A stretch of DNA of 64,000 nt, from contig CM048840.1 of assembly GCA_026545765.1 (NCBI GenBank), positions 48,100,580 to 48,164,579 on the forward strand, read 5' to 3'. A program made the position numbers and the translations under genes. The stretch's first letter is position 1, and each line of letters opens with the position of its first letter. Below the pieces are notes generated by a model, which worked only from the letters and a program-made list of their open reading frames with translations, was not told the DNA's origin and did not search any database. The DNA is from Plantago major. Lineage: Eukaryota > Streptophyta > Magnoliopsida > Lamiales > Plantaginaceae. Shown here piece after piece: positions 51,839 through 63,899 of the stretch.

Positions 51839-51840
51839 TG

Positions 51841-52783
51841 TGTTGATACGGAAATATGTCCAATCTGTCATTAAGGACCTAGGAACGAATCCTAAGACAT
51901 CCCAAGTCATACAATGGATTCGAGACACTTTGGTCTGAGCCAACGGTCCGATCCGGGCAGACCAACCATGGTCCGACCCACATTGAAAGAAAGGGACGAA
52001 GGATTTGGACCTACAAGGCCCGACCCGGAACCACGGGTCCGACCCACCTTGGTCCGAGCCTCTCTGGGAAAGGAGCATAGTGCTAAGTCAGTACCCTCTC
52101 CGACCCAACGACTCCGATCCGGATGTCAACTCGGATCCAGCATGACCATCTCATAAAGCAACCAAGCAAATGGGCACCAAAGAGTGAGATGCCCGAACCC
52201 AGGAGCTCCGAATCGGAAGAGTTGGACAGGCAGGAGAACTTCCTCAGCTGACAACCAAATAATGGTCCGGACCAGTCGTCCGGACCCATCTCGAACACAG
52301 GATCTCGTAACTAGTCACATCCTCAAAAACTCTCCCAATAATGACCAAACTACCCCTAAAGCCCAAAAGGGCATGGGCTAAAGCTTCATTATTGGGCTAT
52401 GGGCCTCATATTAGCATTGGTGGCTCAATCGTAGCCTTACACTTGGCGCAATCCTAGCAAGGCCTTCCATTTTGATGATAGCCTATAAATAAGGCACACA
52501 TCCCCACAAGTAAGTCATCTGACAAGTCACATCACGACCTCAATCCCGAATATTAGACAGAGTTGATCTTCAGTCACTCTCGAGTAAATTCTCATCCCGG
52601 TTTGACACTTAGCAAATCGGGCACTAACCCCCCCCCCCCCCACTCAAGTGTGCAGGTCCTTACCGAAGCAGTTGGTCGCTGGTTCTTACGCCTTGGTCCT
52701 TACCTCGCAAGGAGCTTCTTACCTCGGAATCCATTAGTGGAGTTGAAATAAATCTAAGTAGTTGGGGAGTTACACCCTTAACA
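51841..52783 (+). repeat. Tat-B 5' LTR
   Basis: 943 bases, TGTTGATACGG...CCCTTAACA. The start could instead be two bases earlier (TGTGTTG). TATAAATA at 52484-52491; C run at 52627-52640; multiple GGTCCGA words. Confidence 0.82.
52484..52491 (+). promoter_or_regulatory. TATA box in Tat-B LTR
   Basis: CCTATAAATAAGG about 300 bases before the LTR end; plausible core promoter of the element. Confidence 0.6.
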
Positions 52784-52803
52784 TTTTGGCGCCGTCTGTG
52801 GGA
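52784..52803 (+). promoter_or_regulatory. Tat-B primer-binding site
   Basis: TTTTGGCGCCGTCTGTGGGA directly after the LTR; matches Tat-A at 34918-34936 in all but one or two bases. Confidence 0.85.
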
Positions 52804-52834
52804 AACTTTACAAAAAGTCCCGTTCTCTTCAGTA

Positions 52835-54340
52835 ATGGCAAGAACAAGAAGGTCCACAAGAACCAACGCCACTGCCATTGGTACGCATGCTCCGAGACAA
52901 AGGGGAAGACCTCTCACTAGAAGAGGTGGGGTAGCAAGAGTTTCAACAAGAGAAGTAATAGATGATCCAAGTGATGGCCATACCGCTAGTCTTTCTTCTG
53001 GCGAGGAAAGAGCCATTAATCCACCAGTAAGGATCCAGACACTTGGGATCGAAGGCGAGTTCCTCCGTCAGAACACATGGTCCTCCTCCAGAAGAAACTT
53101 TACCCTCCGAATGGGCGGATCATTCGTCCTAGTGAGTTCGGGATGAATGAGAATCGGTTGGCCTCTTACTCACCACTATTCAAGGATGCTTTGGATCAAA
53201 CAACCTCCACCTCCTCATTACCCGCCCACGCCAATCCCAAGGCAAGCCGAACCCGCTCAATCAAGAAATGAGCACCGTCCTATCCAACAAAGTCTGGGGG
53301 AACAAGCTCAACCAGAAGACCTGAGACATCTTCTCAATAGAAGAGCCGCTGCTTCTCATGAACAACGAGGGAGAAGTCCAGAAGTGCCACAAGTAGACGA
53401 AGTGGGAACCAGTCGGCGAGGAGCTCAACAACAAGCGCCTAGAGATCAAATGGCGGAAAGCATCCCGGTAGTTCCGATCGGTGATCTTCCTCCGGATGTA
53501 GCTGTCAACCCCAGAACTGGTGAAAGACTGACAGCTGAGCAGATCTACCTCCAACAGAAGGCCCTGGAAACACAAATTGCCACCTTGAGCTGGATGGTCA
53601 AAGCACATGAGAAGGTGGTAGTTAAAACTCCCAACCCTCTGTGCGATGAGATCAGAAGAGAAAGGAAGCGCCCCGACTGTGTTATCCCGAACCTTGAGCA
53701 TTACTATGGAGATACTTGCCCTGTAGGGCATCTTACTAGATACGAAAGTAAGATGGAAAGCAATGGACTCAATGACAACATGAAAGCTCTCAACTTTTCC
53801 ACCACACTCTTTGGAGAAGCAATGGATTGGTGGACCTCACTACCTAATGGTTCCATCAAATCTTATGCGGACATCGCCTCCCTTTTCTTGAAAAGGTTTG
53901 AGAAAGCAAAGAGAAGGAAGAGGTCAGTTGAGCACCTGGCAGGTATAATCCAGAAAGAGCATGAGGACCTTAGAACCTTCCTTGACCGCTTCAACGCTGA
54001 AGTACGACAGGTGGAGCCTCATAGCATCAAAGAGCGGGTCCGACACCTATATGCTAACACTTATAATGATGAGCTTAGAAGGAAGCTTTCCAATGAAGAA
54101 ATCACCACTGAAAAGTACCTGGAAGATATCTGCGAAGGAGTCTTGTATGGAGAAGATTACCGAAGAAATGTCCCAATAAGAGCAGGGATAAAGAAGGGGA
54201 AAGAACAAGTACGACAGGAACTCCCTCCTCGTCAAGGGAAGTTCGAGCAAAAAAGAGATCTGGGACAGGAAAGAATTCCGTAGAGAAAGAACTCCACCTA
54301 GGAGATACGCCGAGTATACTCGCCAATGCACCAAGATCCG
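52835..54340 (+). CDS. Tat-B gag
   Basis: Starts MARTRRSTRTNATAIGTHA, a basic N-terminus, followed by a low-complexity section, EQIYLQQKALETQIATLSWM, and the gag domain CVIPNLEHYYGDTCPVGHLT, MDWWTSLPNGSIKSYADIAS, FLKRFEKAKRRKRSVEHLAG, LRTFLDRFNAEVRQVEPHS, ITTEKYLEDICEGVLYGEDY. Particle structural protein. The basic start (RRSTRT, RQRGRP) recalls AT-hook-like or nuclear-type signals. Same layout as Tat-A. Confidence 0.83.
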
Positions 54341-55620
54341 ACATCTTGGCTTCTATTGTTGAAAAGGACTTAGATATACAATGGCCTAAACCTGTCAAGA
54401 GCAGCAAGAAGAGTAAATTTTCTAAAGACTACCGTAGGTTCCACAAGCAGAAAGGTCACCCGACTGAGGATTGCATCCAGCTGAAGACAGAAATCGAAAG
54501 ACTAGTGAGAAGTGGGAAGTTGAAAGAACCAACAGGCGAAGAAGAACCCTCCAGGCATAGAAAGAATGAGCAAAGAAGAGAGGAGCATGATTCTGAACCT
54601 CCGACAGGATCTTTACCACCACCTCCAGCGGAAATCCCACCTCGGCATGCCCGAAGATACCAAGGGTACCGCGAGGATACAGAAATGGAGAACCTCCCTT
54701 ACAGTGGAGTTATCAACGCCATTGCAGGAGGACCGACAGGAGGAGATAGCAGAAATGCAAGAGAAAGGACCGCGCAACACTTGAGAAACAACGACAGAGC
54801 TTACGGTCCACCAGCCTTGAAAGGCACAAATGCAATTACCTTTGATGATAGCGAGATCCCCCCACCAACGTCTGGCGGAGGAGATCTCAAGGACCCCGAT
54901 GTCCCTTTGGTTGTTTCTCTAGTGATTGCCACTTACAAGGTCAACAAGGTACTAATCGACAAAGGAAGCTCCTCCAATGTCATATCCAAAAGGACCGTGG
55001 AGCAAATGCACCTGGGGCAAATACAATATGGACAAGTATACACTTCATTGGTAGGTTTTGGAGGGTCTGTAGTACGCCCCATTGGAAGTATACCACTACA
55101 AGTCTCTATGGGCACCTTTCCGACAAGGGTGACCAAGACAATCCTCTTCGTGGTAGTAGATAGCACCTTCGACTATAACGTGATCTTGGGCCACCCGGGA
55201 CTTAACCAATTCAGAGCAATTGCTTCTCCCTTACACAACAGGGTAAAGTTTCCAACCCCAAACGGCGTGGGGGAAGAAATGGCCAACGTTAGAGAAGCCT
55301 GGGAGTGCTATATCATGTCAACCAGAGGAGCCACAATACCTATCCTTTCGGTCACTAAGGGCCCTCATGGCCATTCTTCCACTACTCTAACGCCACCAAA
55401 GGAAGAAATCGGTATTGGGTCGCTCAGAGAAAAGTTCCCCAAGACAGCTAGAATAGAATCCCATGAAGCCTTGAAAGAGGTCCAACTGGTCGAAGGAAAT
55501 TCGGAAAAAACAACTCGGATTGGAACGGAGATGAGTACGGAAGTAGAGCAGAAGCTCATCGCTTGCCTTCGTGACAATCGCGACATCTTTGCTTGGAGCA
55601 CAGATGATCTCAAGGGATAG
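54341..55620 (+). CDS. Tat-B gag end and protease region
   Basis: Zinc-knuckle-like YRRFHKQKGHPTEDCIQLK (near 54430), Glu/Arg-rich linker, LPYSGVINAIAGGPTGGDS, then retropepsin: VPLVVSLVIATYKVNKVLI, SNVISKRTVEQMHLGQIQYG, VRPIGSIPLQVSMGTFPTR, FDYNVILGHPGLNQFRAI. A linker KLIACLRDNRDIFAWSTDDL leads into reverse transcriptase. Processes gag-pol polyprotein. Fossil. Confidence 0.8.
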
Positions 55621-56890
55621 ACCCAAGGATCGCAGTTCACCGTCTGAACATGGATCCGACGGTCAAGCACATCCGGCAAAAGAAGAAAGACTTTGGACCA
55701 GTTGAGGATGCTATCATAGCAGGGGAAGTTGACAAGTTGATAAAAGCAGGTCATATTGAAGAAGTCAGATACTCCGATTGGGTCTGCAACGTGGTCCTCG
55801 TCGAAAAAACTCCAGGAAAGTGGAGAATGTGCAATGACTTCACTAGACTCAACAAATTCTGTCCAAAGGATCCTTATCCATTGCCACGCATAGACCAGCT
55901 GGTTGATTCCACTGCAGGATGTGCGCTTCTAAGTTTCATGGACGCATATCAAGGCTTCTACCAAATTAGGATAGCTCAAGAAGACATCAAGAAAACGGCA
56001 TTCTTTGCGGCTGGAGGAGTCTATTGCTTCAAGGTCATGCCCTTTGGCCTCAAGAATGCAGGAGCTACTTACCAACGGCTGGTAAATAAGATGTTCAAGG
56101 AAGAATTGGGAAAAACCATGGAAGTCTATGTGGATGACATGCTTGTGAAAAGCAAGACTGAAGAGGAACACATCGAACACCTTAACAATTGTTTTTCTAT
56201 TCTCCGGAATTACGGAATGAAGCTGAACCCTGAAAAGTGCACTTTTGGGGTGAAAGGGGGAAAATTCCTTGGTTACATGGTCACAGAAAGAGGCATCAGT
56301 GCTAACCCAGAGAAAATAAAAGCAATCGTAGATCTACCACAGCCCAAGACTGTCAATGAAGTTCAGAAGCTTCTAGGAAAGGTGATGGCATTGAGCCGTT
56401 TTATCTCAAGATCCGCCGACAAGAACCTTCCCTTCTTTAAGATCTTACGGAAAGGAACTAAGTTCGAATGGACAAAGTATCTCCTCTCGCCGCCCCTTTT
56501 GTCTAAACCCATGGAGGCTGAAACTCTTTACCTCTATTTGGCCACCACTGATGAAGCAATGAGTTCTGTACTAGTACGGATACAAGACAACGAGCATTTA
56601 CCAATTTACTACTTGAGCAAAGCCCTTGCAGTCTCTGAGGCCAGATATGTCAAGGTTGAAAAGCTCGCCTTCGCACTGGTTTACACTGCACGGCGACTAA
56701 AGCCTTACTTCAAGTCGCATCGGATTGTGGTCATTACAAACGAGCCACTCAAACATGTCTTGGACAAACCGGATCAGTCAAGGCGCCTGTCCAAATGGGC
56801 TATTGAGCTAAGCGAATATGATATTGGGTATCAAGCCCCATCCGCCAAGAAAGCGCAAGTTCTGGCCGACTTCCTGGTAGACTATCCAGA
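55621..56890 (+). CDS. Tat-B reverse transcriptase and RNase H
   Basis: VKHIRQKKKDFGPVEDAIIA, GKWRMCNDFTRLNKFCPKDP, LLSFMDAYQGFYQIRIAQED, FGLKNAGATYQRLVNKMFKE, catalytic MEVYVDDMLVKSKTEEEHIE, then FKILRKGTKFEWTKYLLSP, RNase H YLYLATTDEAMSSVLVRIQD, and KPYFKSHRIVVITNEPLKHV. Ty3/gypsy RVT_1 type. Fossil, though long stretches remain open. Confidence 0.88.
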
Positions 56891-57164
56891 GAAAACAGAA
56901 GAGGAGAACGAAAACTCCCAGGAAAAGGCTAGTCATGTGGTGATAGCCCAAAGCAAGGAATCAAGTGGAAAGAAAGAAGCAGAAGAGACACAAAGAGGCA
57001 GCATCCAACTTGTGACTAAGTATCATCAACCTATGGACGATTCACTGAGAGTAAGGCACATGTTTCTCTTGGACGAAGAACTCAATACCTTGACAACTGC
57101 ATCTTCCGACAAGAAGCAGGAGGTTGGGAAAGCACTCACTCCCTCTTCGGGAGGAAAGGAAAGA

Positions 57165-57600
57165 AACAAAGAATGTTGGACATTACAGGTGGACGGATCA
57201 TCCACCGGACGGTTGGGAGGAATAGGAATTTTCCTTGAAAGTCCTGAAGGAGCCAAGCTAGAGTACGACATCACCCTCAATTTTAAGGTGACGAATAACG
57301 AAGCCGAATATGAAGCACTTATCACTGGCCTGAGAATGGCAAAAGCCCTTCAGGTAAAAAGGATCAAAGCCTGCACAAACTCGCAGCTCGTACAATCCCA
57401 GTTCTCTGGGTCCTTTACCACCAAAGGACCTAACATGATCAAGTACTTGGAGCTCCTCAATAAAGAGGTTGAACACTTTGAAGAATTTACTCTTGACCAA
57501 TTTCACAGAGAATGGAATGAAAAAGCCGACGCCCTCTCCAAGTACGCCTCAGCCTTAGGAGCTTTGGACACAAGAAGTGTCATCCTAATGACCCGCGCGG
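57165..57600 (+). CDS. Tat-B second (archaeal-type) RNase H domain
   Basis: WTLQVDGSSTGRLGGIGIFL, FKVTNNEAEYEALITGLRMA, CTNSQLVQSQFSGSF, and WNEKADALSKYASALGALD. Extra RNase H typical of Tat elements, placed between the first RNase H and integrase. Confidence 0.83.
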
Positions 57601-57616
57601 AATACTCCCTGGCAAG

Positions 57617-58680
57617 ATGTTTCTCTTGAGCACAGAAAGAAACTGGATGACTGATATATTCCGTTACCTCAAGGATGGTACTTTACCTGTGGATCCTAGA
57701 GAGGCCAGGAAGATTCAATGTCGAGCTAACAGATACTTTATTCTGGAAGAAGATCTCTACAAAAGATCCTACAGCGGAACTCACCTGAGGTGCCTAGATC
57801 CTCAAGAGGTGAAAACTGCGATGGAAGAAATCCACGCCGGAAGTTGTGGAAGTCATTCTGGAGGAAGAACTTTGGCGCAAAATATCATAAGGCAAGGATA
57901 CTATTGGCCAACTATTGACATAGATGCTGCCAACATCGACCGCGCCTGTGAAGACTGCCAATACTATGCCAACATACCACACCGCCCGACCAACCCTATG
58001 ATTCCGTCAATCATAGCATGCCCATTTGATCAATGGGGCATAGACATAGTTGGTCCCTTTCCGCGAGGAACACATCAAAAGAAGTTCTTGATAGTGGCAG
58101 TGGAATACTTCACTAAGTGGGTTGAAGCTGAAGCAGTGTCAACCATCACAGAAAGCAGGGTTCGGACATTCATCTGGAAGAACATCATCTGCCGGTTTGG
58201 ACTCCCACGAGTGCTAGTTTCGGACAATGGAGCACAATTTTCTGGGTCAAGACTGAAGGAGTGGCTTCAGTCCTTCAAAATAGAACAACGCTTTACTTCC
58301 GTTGGCCACCCCCAAGCCAATGGTCAGGTGGAAGCCACCAACAAGACCATAGTCAAAATTTTGGAGAAAAGGTTGAGAACTTCCCAAGATAGTTGGGCGG
58401 ATGATCGCAAGGGTCTGTGACCTTGAGCTCCTTGAAGACAAACGCGATAAGGCATTGGCCAACATCCTTCGGTACCAAGCCATGACTGCTCGAGCCTACA
58501 ATAAACGTGTCTTTCCCAAGGACATACAAGTTGGAGACTTAGTCCTCAGAAGTGCCGATATACTAAGTCATGTGGGAAAACTTAAGCCCAAGTGGGAAGG
58601 ACCGTATAAAGTTACTGGGGCAAGAGTTAATGGAAGCTTTGAACTAGAAGACGAGCAAGGCAGGCCTTGAAGAGAACTTG
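57617..58680 (+). CDS. Tat-B integrase
   Basis: Zinc finger SCGSHSGGRTLAQNIIRQGY, CEDCQYYANIPHRPTNPMI; core WGIDIVGPFPRGTHQKKFLI, SDNGAQFSGSRLKEWLQSF, PQANGQVEATNKTIVKI; C-terminal KLKPKWEGPYKVTGARVNGS. Joins cDNA to host DNA. The intact-looking order here shows what Tat-A's two integrase halves were before Copia-1 arrived. Fossil. Confidence 0.85.
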
Positions 58681-60949
58681 GAATGCCAAGAATCTCCAAA
58701 AGTTTTACACTTAGAGAAGGAGTGTGGCAACGACTGTCACCTTCCTTTATCTTGTCGATCTATTTTTTGTGTTTGTTTTTTGAAAAGTCCTCGAAGCCCT
58801 CAAGTTGTAATTCGATTTCCGTCAAATCAATACAACTGTGATTTCATAAACATTGTTAATAATCATGTCCTTCGGATCTCATGATTCGGACAGGCCATGA
58901 AGATATTTAACTACTCGATCCGAAACTAGATCATACACTGATCCGAATCGGATTAACACAACCAAACATCTACCGAACCAAACCCCGTCCGAGCACTATT
59001 AACTTTATCTGTGGACGCTCCGAAGGAAGAAGGAATTCCACCATCCCAACTTTGATTGCTTACTGACAAAGATTTCGAAGCCCCCTTCGGACGATCTAAG
59101 GACTAAACAGCAGCCGGACGAGATAACTAAGGCCATTCAATGCTTCCAGAAAGGATACTCCATCACTTCTGAACGAAAGAGAGCTCTGAAGCAAGCAAGA
59201 AACACTATAACAATCCAGATCGCCTCTTACCAAATACTATAAATACATCCCAGATTCAGAGTATTTGGAAGGCGACTAACCCGGATAGTCGGATTAACCC
59301 AAGTCACTCCGGAGGCTTCCATTGGTCCGAGTCCCAACAAGACCGGCATTGTCAGGAACTCCTTCCCAGAATTGCAAGACGCTCCCTCGAGCCTTCAATT
59401 CTGGAACGCAGCCACCAACCAAGCCGAGCTGCTCGGACGAAAGACCTTAGGTGTAAGACAAACGAATTACCAGAAAGGTTACCTCCGGAAGTCCCCAATG
59501 ATCCGACTCCAAACAAGCTAAGCACTGTTGGGGACTCCTTTCCAGAATTGCAAGTAGCTCCCTCGAGCCTTCAATCCTAGAAACAAAGTCACCAACAGAA
59601 CCGAACTACTCGGATAACGTATCTTCAAGGACGAGCTGGAAGACCTACTAAAATGGATACATCCGGAGCTCCCTCAATCCGAGAAACGAACAACTAGACA
59701 CAACAGGATTGGTAGAAAGCCTTCCAACATCTCAGGCGGTTTTTTACGACCGAACCACGAAATACTAGAAGGGATTCTACCAAACCAATTATGCCGACTT
59801 GTCGCCCCCCGGGCACATACCCAGAGCAGAATGCTTCGGGTACATTGAGGTTCAAAAACAACTATTTGAAGATCCCCAAACCATCCAGCTAATCTACCTC
59901 TCCGGGGCTAAAGTCGTGGATATAGACCACAGCCCCGGAGAAAGAAGATTAGCCTGACGATCAGAGGAATTGACTGGCAAAGATTTCAAGCCTCACTCGG
60001 CACGGACCGTATCCTCGAAGATCCGAGGTTGGCTTTCCGAGCAATTTAATTTCCAAAACCTCTCACCATGAACCAACCCGGGTAGACTTCCGAAGCATCG
60101 GAGAAACCCTGGGGACAAGATCACACGCAAGAGTGATGGCATAAACATGCTCACCAACCGCTCGGACCCGAGCTCCGGACCCTTGGCTACTATAAAAGGG
60201 AGAATTATCCTAAAGAAAAGCCGTACAAACCAGGAGTATATATAGAAAGAGAGGATCAATCAGAAGCGGACACGTGTCCCAGCTAGCTACCGGAAATGGG
60301 CTTGGGCCGAACATGGGCCTGGCTCTTCGGCTTCCATTGGCCCAACCCAATAATCCATCCATAAGGTCGGGCAAATCGACTAAGTTACTCACTCGGACGT
60401 ATCAAGCTCGGGGCTGACATAACAACATCCGAAGCCACTGTGATTCGTAGAGAGTCACCCTATGCTTAATGCTGATTATCTTCTCACTCTTTCACAAGTC
60501 TGTATGGCTCGGGATGACGCACCAAATCAACGTCCGAATCGACTCTACTCACCACGATACAAGGAAATTCTTTCTCGCAAGCCTGGTCACTCTAAGACGT
60601 GGCTCCGAACCGTTCGTGGTCCGGTTTATTTCTATTAAAGGTTCCGATTCGGATGGGCACAATGGTTGATCATCCCCCAAGACCCGCACAGGAGAATTTG
60701 CATCAGGCAAATTAACGTTCTGGCGGTTTGAATCTCAAGGGTCCGAACCCATTATCCGAGTTTATGAGAGTTAATGAGCTACTAAACAGATATATGGGAT
60801 TCATCGCGCGAGAATGTAAACAGAAACATTTAGCATTTCAACAACAAGAATAGTTCCGAGCCACCAATGGGCCCGAACCAACAACATTCAACAAAACAAG
60901 TATATGTTTAGCCAACAATAGATGACGAGCAAAAAGGACAACATTGTTT
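58681..60949 (+). other. Tat-B spacer between pol and antisense ORF
   Basis: 2.3 kb non-coding, saturated with TCCGA/TCGGA words. Plus-strand TATA-like boxes at about 59237 (CTATAAATAC) and 60189 (CTATAAAAGG), and tandem hairpin repeats at about 59326-59600. The first 120 bases match Tat-A's sequence just after pol. No gene seen. Confidence 0.6.
59326..59600. repeat. Two tandem hairpin repeats in the Tat-B spacer
   Basis: Two copies about 175 bases apart, each with the inverted repeat CCAGAATTGCAAG / CTTCAATTCTGG (59364-59405; second copy 59541-59580 with an altered right arm) enclosing GCTCCCTCGAGC. A third, weaker copy follows (about 59660-59740). Confidence 0.75.
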
Positions 60950-63899
60950 TTAGGCCCGGAGGCACCCTACTACAAAAAACCCGGGGCATACCCCGTCTTC
61001 ACTGCCTTCGCCGCTCGGACGAACTAGGTTGAGACCGAGAGGGGCCCCCAGTATCCTTCTCCGAAGGCGCTTGACCTTCTGTTGGGATGCCTGGGCTAAC
61101 CTCCGTTCTCTCCGAGCCTCAACCTCTTTCAGGAAGGCCGGACATTGCTCCATCAAGTCGCGATCAAAGCCATGGAGTGCCCAGCAGAGTCGGCCGCCAG
61201 GTTGTTCCAAGTGATCCTCCAAAGGAACGAAAACACTGGACATAAGCACCCGAGGGACGAAGGATGGGAGATACGGACCGCCATGATTGTACTTCTTGCC
61301 CTCCGGCTCGTTGCAGACCAGCTCCACAAATTCACACTTAAGCAGGTCTTCGTCCAAGACACCCTCCGGAGCAAAGTCCGAGCCATCTCCATTCTTAAAG
61401 GCGGACACTCCCTCAGCCTCCAAGTTGCAGTCATCCGGTATCTAACCCTTCCTCCGGCACTGGTCCACAGCTGCATCAAACGCATCTTGGCGGGCCTCGT
61501 CATACTTTGACTCGAACAAAAACTTGCAGGAGTCCGAATCAAGGAAATCTTGGATGCCTTGTCCGACCCGAAGCTCCTTCAGCATCTTATCTTTGAAAGT
61601 CCGAGAGACACCCACGAACTCGTCCAAACTATCTTGGTGCACTTTCAAATCAGTCTCCAAAGATCGAATGGCACTTTTCATCTTGGCCGTCTCCGACTCG
61701 GCCTCCTGTTTAGCAGCTATGTCCTTCTTTAGGTGCTCCGAAGTGCTGTTCAACCGGGACGCTTCAATTGCCCGGGCAGCCTCAGCCTTGGCCAAATCCT
61801 CTTCTTGCGTAGCCCTCCAAGCAGCTACCAAGCAGCTACCAAGGAGCATGCTTCCACGGCAGCAGCAAGCTAAAAACAAAAATGAAACATCGGAAGTGTT
61901 AGATACCTTCGAACAACAAGAAGATGTAAAACCAACGGAAAATTTAAACTCACTTTGCGCTGAGCGGCAGTTAACTCCGAGATCCGCTCCAACTCCGAGG
62001 CAGCAACCAACCGAGCAACTTCAGCATCCGAATCCAGCTCGGGCGCCTCGCTCATCTTTCCCTTGCCTTTCTTGGCGGGAGGATTCGGACCTTCGGAGCA
62101 GCGCTTTTTTGCAGCCGCAGCGCTTGATCCGCTTGCGGTAGGATCTCGGGACACGGATCTTGGAGGCCTCTTCGAGCCCTTAGATCCGACCACCTTACCC
62201 TTGTCCGGAGTAGGGATAGTTTGGGCCTCTTCGCCCGCAGCAGCTCTCCGAGATTCCTCCACTCGGAACACGGCAGCATTTCTTGGCTCGTCCATCGGGA
62301 GTACGGTGGAAGTCTTGATAATCTGGGTCCGGGAACCCTCTGCCAACTCCTTCCGCTGCGCAGCATTTTGTTGACGCTTCAACTCCCACATGGTCGACAT
62401 CGTATACTCGAACCAAAAAGCTGCACATCCGAATCACAATGAGTTGCAAAATACAAAAGAATCTACAAATGGTAACTACATAGTCGACAAACCGAATCGG
62501 ACAACTAACCAGAGGTAGAGAGAAACCACTTACTCAAATCCTCCATATTGTCACAAAAACATAGCTCGGACAAGCCGGCCAAGTAAGGAAGAGGCTGACA
62601 TATCAGCCCTCGGAAGAAGTACTTTTCCGGCTCTTGACTCCGATGAAGCGCTTGCATCCACATAGGGATGTTCCGTGCCGGTGGCTTCCAATCTGGCAGC
62701 TTGCCCCGGAAGAATTTCCTCTCAAATTGCCACTTGGCCCTCTCCGCTTCGGATTGCCCGGGCTTCAGAGCTGGACGGACAAAAATGTACCTCTTGAACC
62801 ATTGGATTCCCAACGAGGACAGGGGGTCAACAAAAAACGTGTACGCCTGGCGACATACGAACGTATAGAACCATGTGTTCCTATTACTTACACTTATGTT
62901 GAATAATTTACGAAAATTATCGAATGTGACCGGGATGCCTTTATATTTACGTAAGACCCCGAAGCACATCAGATTTCCGAGGGAGTTGGGGATGATCTGG
63001 TGCGGACTCAACCCCATACTGTTCAAAATCTCCAGAAACTCGGACGATACGGGTAGCCGGCACCCGCAATGGAGACTTATCTCATAAACACACATGTATC
63101 CCGGAGGCGGATTGTAAAACGCATGAGATACGTCTGCGACTAGAATCTCCACACACTCCGGGATCTCATATCTCCTCCGGAGCTCATCCACTTCATCGGC
63201 TCGGATGGTTGAGGCATAGGTAGGCAAAGTACCGTCTTCATTCAACTCGCCCTCCGGATCGGGGTGAGTGACCTCGTGTTTAGACCGAGGGAACTTTACT
63301 TGAAATACGTCCTCACCCTTCCTCAGCCTCTCCGGACGCTCCTCCTCAGCCGTCTACCGACTCGGTCCTGCTTGCCCAACAGATTCCACACGGAGCACAC
63401 GAGCGGATGGCTCTACACTTTCTTCCTCTTCGGAACCAGAATCTTGGGCCCGCACACCTTCTTCTGCCTCATCTTCCTCGGATGAGGACGCTAACTCTAC
63501 GACAATCCGAAGAGGCACAGCGACATGCACACGATCCTCCTCACCCTCTTCGAAGATGCTCAAAATGGGAGGTGCTTCCGAGGTATCATGAACTTCCTCG
63601 ATGATCGGCGCCTGCGGATCCGGAACGCACGGGACTCGATTAGGATTACTCCTAAAATTATAACCAAGGTTGCGAATTAAAGATCGGATCTCTACCGGAA
63701 GTTCGGATTCTTGGCCAGCCCGACCCGGGCGACGAGTTCCTACAACTCGCGAACTTGTTTCTTGAGCCGCTACAATAACCTGCACATGGGACACTCGCAG
63801 GTAATCCTGACGCCTCGGAGGACCTGGATCCGGAACAACTAACCGAAGTAAGGAACTTACCTCGGGCTCTTCCCGGCTCGGATGGGGCGCTTGTTCCAC
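60950..63899 (-). CDS. Tat-B antisense extra ORF (Transposase_28-like)
   Basis: Minus-strand coding blocks in order: acidic N-terminal block (LASSSEEDEAEEGVRAQDS, 63.35-63.9 kb); a globular domain at 62505-63245 with VCVYEISLHCGCRLPVSSEF, LEILNSMGLSPHQIIPNSLG, and WFKRYIFVRPALKPGQS, the pattern of Pfam 'putative gypsy type transposon' (Transposase_28); a Lys/Arg/Ser-rich block (about 62.0-62.4 kb); a coiled-coil block (SEHLKKDIAAKQEAESETAK, 61.44-61.88 kb); and a C-terminal YNHGGPYLPSFVPRVLMS block. Two gaps of 80-90 bases with GT...AG ends (about 61.9 and 62.46 kb) look like introns. Antisense extra ORFs are known in Tat-lineage elements; their role is not. Fossil. Confidence 0.7.

Larger units (their letters stand above)
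38909..51840 (-). mobile_element. Copia-2: SIRE/Maximus-like Ty1/copia element, right part outside
   Basis: Minus-strand relative of Copia-1 with the same plan. In element order: gag (from the Tat-B insertion point), protease, integrase, reverse transcriptase-RNase H, spacer with TATA block, extra gene starting MAPKK, polypurine tract, 3' LTR 38909-40332. Its N-terminal gag and 5' LTR are displaced beyond the right edge by Tat-B, which starts at 51841. It sits in the FAR1-type gene; bases before its LTR are TTAAA, but the partner duplication is outside the window. Distinct subfamily from Copia-1. Broken in a number of places. Confidence 0.88.
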
